From: Thecaphora thlaspeos
Lineage: Eukaryota; Basidiomycota; Ustilaginomycetes; Urocystidales; Glomosporiaceae
DNA length: 64,000 nt
Direction: 5' to 3'
NCBI GenBank assembly: GCA_900291925.1
Contig: UWYS01000001.1
Location: 186,001-250,000 of the forward strand
Shown: piece by piece, positions 62,253 through 64,000 of the stretch
Layout: the number at the start of each line of letters is the position of its first letter
Numbering within the stretch: the first letter of the stretch is position 1
Notes under the pieces: generated by a model
Told to the model about the DNA's origin: nothing
Databases searched by the model: none
What the model saw: the letters and a program-made list of their open reading frames with translations, nothing else
Program-made: the position numbers and the translations under genes

Positions 62253-64000
62253 ATGTCAGGCCACCGACCGGGCGGCCACCAGGCGTCCTACCCTTCCAGG
62301 AGCAGCGCCGGTGGAGGCAGCGACAGTCGCGCTTTCGAGCCGGCCTTCCCCAAGGCGACTGCCGTCCAGCAGCTTTCCCCGGACAGCAGCATGGCGTTAG
62401 CCATTCGTGATCGCTTCCACGCCGCCGAGGCTACTCAGTCTCTGGGAGACCCTCGCGGCTTCCACGGCGACGACCACTTCGCGGCGAGACAGCTTTGGGC
62501 GGACCCTTCAACGTCGTCGTCGTCATTCTTCCATCAGCAGCACCAGGGCCACTATGTCGAGCGCCCAACTCACAGCGCGCACCATCCGCGCCCGCAGCAC
62601 CACCCCTACGCCCACTTCGAGCACAGCGCGATCGCCCATACTCACCAGCCCTCGTCGCATCCGCTCTCGAGCCAGCCGTTCCACGCCCACCCTTCCAGCA
62701 GCGCAATGCCGAGCGCACTCCTCGCCGACGCGGATCCGCAAGGCACGCGTCAGGTGTCGCGCGCCGCCTGCCTCTCTTGCAGGTCGGCGAAACGCAAATG
62801 CGACGGTGTCAAACCAGTCTGCGGCCCTTGCGCCCAGCGTGGCGTCCAGGACGACGTGGTTCACCCGGACGGCGCCTGCGTCTACGTCGCCAGCAAGCGT
62901 GGAGGACCGAGGTTCAAGGGCATCAGGGGTAGCGAGGCCACCAAGAAGGTGCTCAGCAAGAGGGAGCGTTTGCGTATCGAGGAGGAAGAGCGCGCGGCGC
63001 GGGCCTCGTTCAGCCCAGATGCGGCAGCAGCAGCAGCAGCAGCAACAGCAATAACAACAGCAGCTGCGGACCGCGGCCTGTTCAGCCCCGACGCCGCTCA
63101 GGCCGGCATCGCGCCCTATGCAGCAGCTGCAGGTGCGGGCACCGAGTCAACACCCCGCAGGACGCTCAGCAGGTCGCTGGTGCATGACACGCCCGACCGC
63201 CAGGTCAGCCCAGCCTCGGGTATGCCGAGCGTAGACAGTCGCTTGGCGAGCGACACGACCGGCCCCGTCTCGCCGCAAACGCCGCAGACGCCCTCTTCGA
63301 TCCGCTTCGATGCCGGGCAGGACGGGTCCGCCGATGCGGCGCAGTCGCCAGGTGTCTTCGCCTTCGGCCACCAGCGCGACGCGCTGTGCCAAGGCAACTA
63401 CTTCTGTGAGCCGGCCGGCGGGGTCGGCGGGCTCTTTTCCGACCTGTCGCTTGCCAATCTCGAGATCTGGCAGCAGAGTCTGCAGGGTGAGCAGGCGTCG
63501 CCCGCCGACACATTTGCCAACTTCTATAGGAAGCTCGAGAACCTGCCCAAGGCGGGCGTGCTCAACGCCACCGGGATCTTCGTCGAGCCGCCGATCGACG
63601 ACTTCGACGTGCAGTTCGCCAACGTCGACGTGTCCGAGGCCGCCAAGTTGGCGGCTGCCGTCAACTCGGAGCAGCAGACCCGGGCATTGCTCTCAGACTA
63701 CTACAAACTCGTCTACCCGGGATGTCCCGTGATGTTGCCATCTGATCACCTCTCGTCGCTCGCCTTCCACCTGTCCGAGGACGACTCGTCGGCCCTGTTG
63801 GCCGCCGTCTCGTCGTGCGTGGCCCTCCAGCTCCCGCAGGCCGAGGTCCACCGCATTGTCCGTGGCAGCATGCACTTGGCCGATCCAGACGATAAGGAGG
63901 TCAACGCCGGGCTCTGGGCGCTCGAGAACTCCCCGCGCGAGGAAATCGCCCTCTTCCACGCCAAGTCGGCCGAGCGGCTCCTCTACAAAAAGGTGGCCCA
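62253..64000 (+). CDS. Zn(II)2Cys6 fungal transcription factor, C-terminus cut by window edge
   Basis: The frame is open from the ATG at 62253 to the right edge (at least 582 residues). The N-terminal 165 residues are rich in His, Ser and Gln. The binuclear zinc cluster is at residues 173-209: CLSC, RSAKRK, C, DGVKPV, C, GPC, then a long loop to the sixth cysteine in DGACVY. The usual basic linker (KRGGPRFKG) follows. A poly-Ala run near 257-272 is encoded by GCA repeats. Beyond about 380 the chain looks folded (LFSDLSLANLEIWQQSL; LLSDYYKLVYPGCPVML) and resembles the middle region of fungal regulators. Target genes cannot be inferred from the flanks. A nuclear DNA-binding role is secure; pathway unknown. 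Confidence 0.88.
   Translation, partial: MSGHRPGGHQASYPSRSSAGGGSDSRAFEPAFPKATAVQQLSPDSSMALAIRDRFHAAEATQSLGDPRGFHGDDHFAARQLWADPSTSSSSFFHQQHQGHYVERPTHSAHHPRPQHHPYAHFEHSAIAHTHQPSSHPLSSQPFHAHPSSSAMPSALLADADPQGTRQVSRAACLSCRSAKRKCDGVKPVCGPCAQRGVQDDVVHPDGACVYVASKRGGPRFKGIRGSEATKKVLSKRERLRIEEEERAARASFSPDAAAAAAAATAITTAAADRGLFSPDAAQAGIAPYAAAAGAGTESTPRRTLSRSLVHDTPDRQVSPASGMPSVDSRLASDTTGPVSPQTPQTPSSIRFDAGQDGSADAAQSPGVFAFGHQRDALCQGNYFCEPAGGVGGLFSDLSLANLEIWQQSLQGEQASPADTFANFYRKLENLPKAGVLNATGIFVEPPIDDFDVQFANVDVSEAAKLAAAVNSEQQTRALLSDYYKLVYPGCPVMLPSDHLSSLAFHLSEDDSSALLAAVSSCVALQLPQAEVHRIVRGSMHLADPDDKEVNAGLWALENSPREEIALFHAKSAERLLYKKVA

Overview
The window is a gene-dense, GC-rich piece of a fungal nuclear chromosome. 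Short GT-AG introns (about 51-137 nt) and the gene set point to a basidiomycete. I infer Ustilaginomycotina (smut-like fungi and yeasts) from overall style, not from a decisive marker. I found 24 protein-coding genes: 22 complete and one cut at each end. I saw no tRNA, rRNA, transposon, CRISPR array or secondary-metabolite cluster. Exon boundaries were worked out by reading splice sites and checking that each joined frame restores the family's expected sequence.

Layout, left to right: a truncated charged protein gene (-), a SLO1/SCOC small coiled-coil gene (+), a large HSL-type alpha/beta hydrolase (-), a SAM37/metaxin protein (+), a carboxymuconate cyclase (+), a Ser-rich unknown (-), acetoacetyl-CoA synthetase (-), a VAMP7-type longin SNARE (+), ketopantoate reductase (-), the SLH1/ASCC3 double-cassette helicase (-), OPI10/Hikeshi (+), an EXS-domain ERD1-like protein (-), a secreted GPI-type hydrolase (-), a 996-residue unknown with CxxC pairs (+), deoxyhypusine synthase (-), ICE2 (+), an HSP31-like DJ-1 protein (-), an RNase H-fold protein without catalytic residues (+), MCP1 (-), a ubiquitin-conjugating E2 (-), a senescence/spartin-domain protein (+), cytochrome b5 reductase (-), cohesin subunit SCC3 (+), and a Zn(II)2Cys6 transcription factor cut by the right edge (+).

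The genes do not form one pathway. They are mostly conserved housekeeping functions: membrane traffic and ER/Golgi (SLO1, SNARE, EXS, ICE2), mitochondrial outer membrane (SAM37, MCP1), translation quality and modification (SLH1, deoxyhypusine synthase, E2), heat-shock transport and protein stress (OPI10, HSP31), CoA and lipid metabolism (ketopantoate reductase, acetoacetyl-CoA synthetase, b5 reductase), and chromosomes (SCC3). Several pairs are head to head with shared promoter regions: SLH1/OPI10, E2/senescence protein, b5 reductase/SCC3.

The observations most worth following are the RNase H-fold protein in which all four catalytic carboxylates are replaced, the eroded second helicase cassette of SLH1, the scattered CxxC pairs in the 996-residue unknown, a stop-free 105-nt intron in the senescence-domain gene, and an E2 gene split into eight exons, two of them only 15-16 nt.
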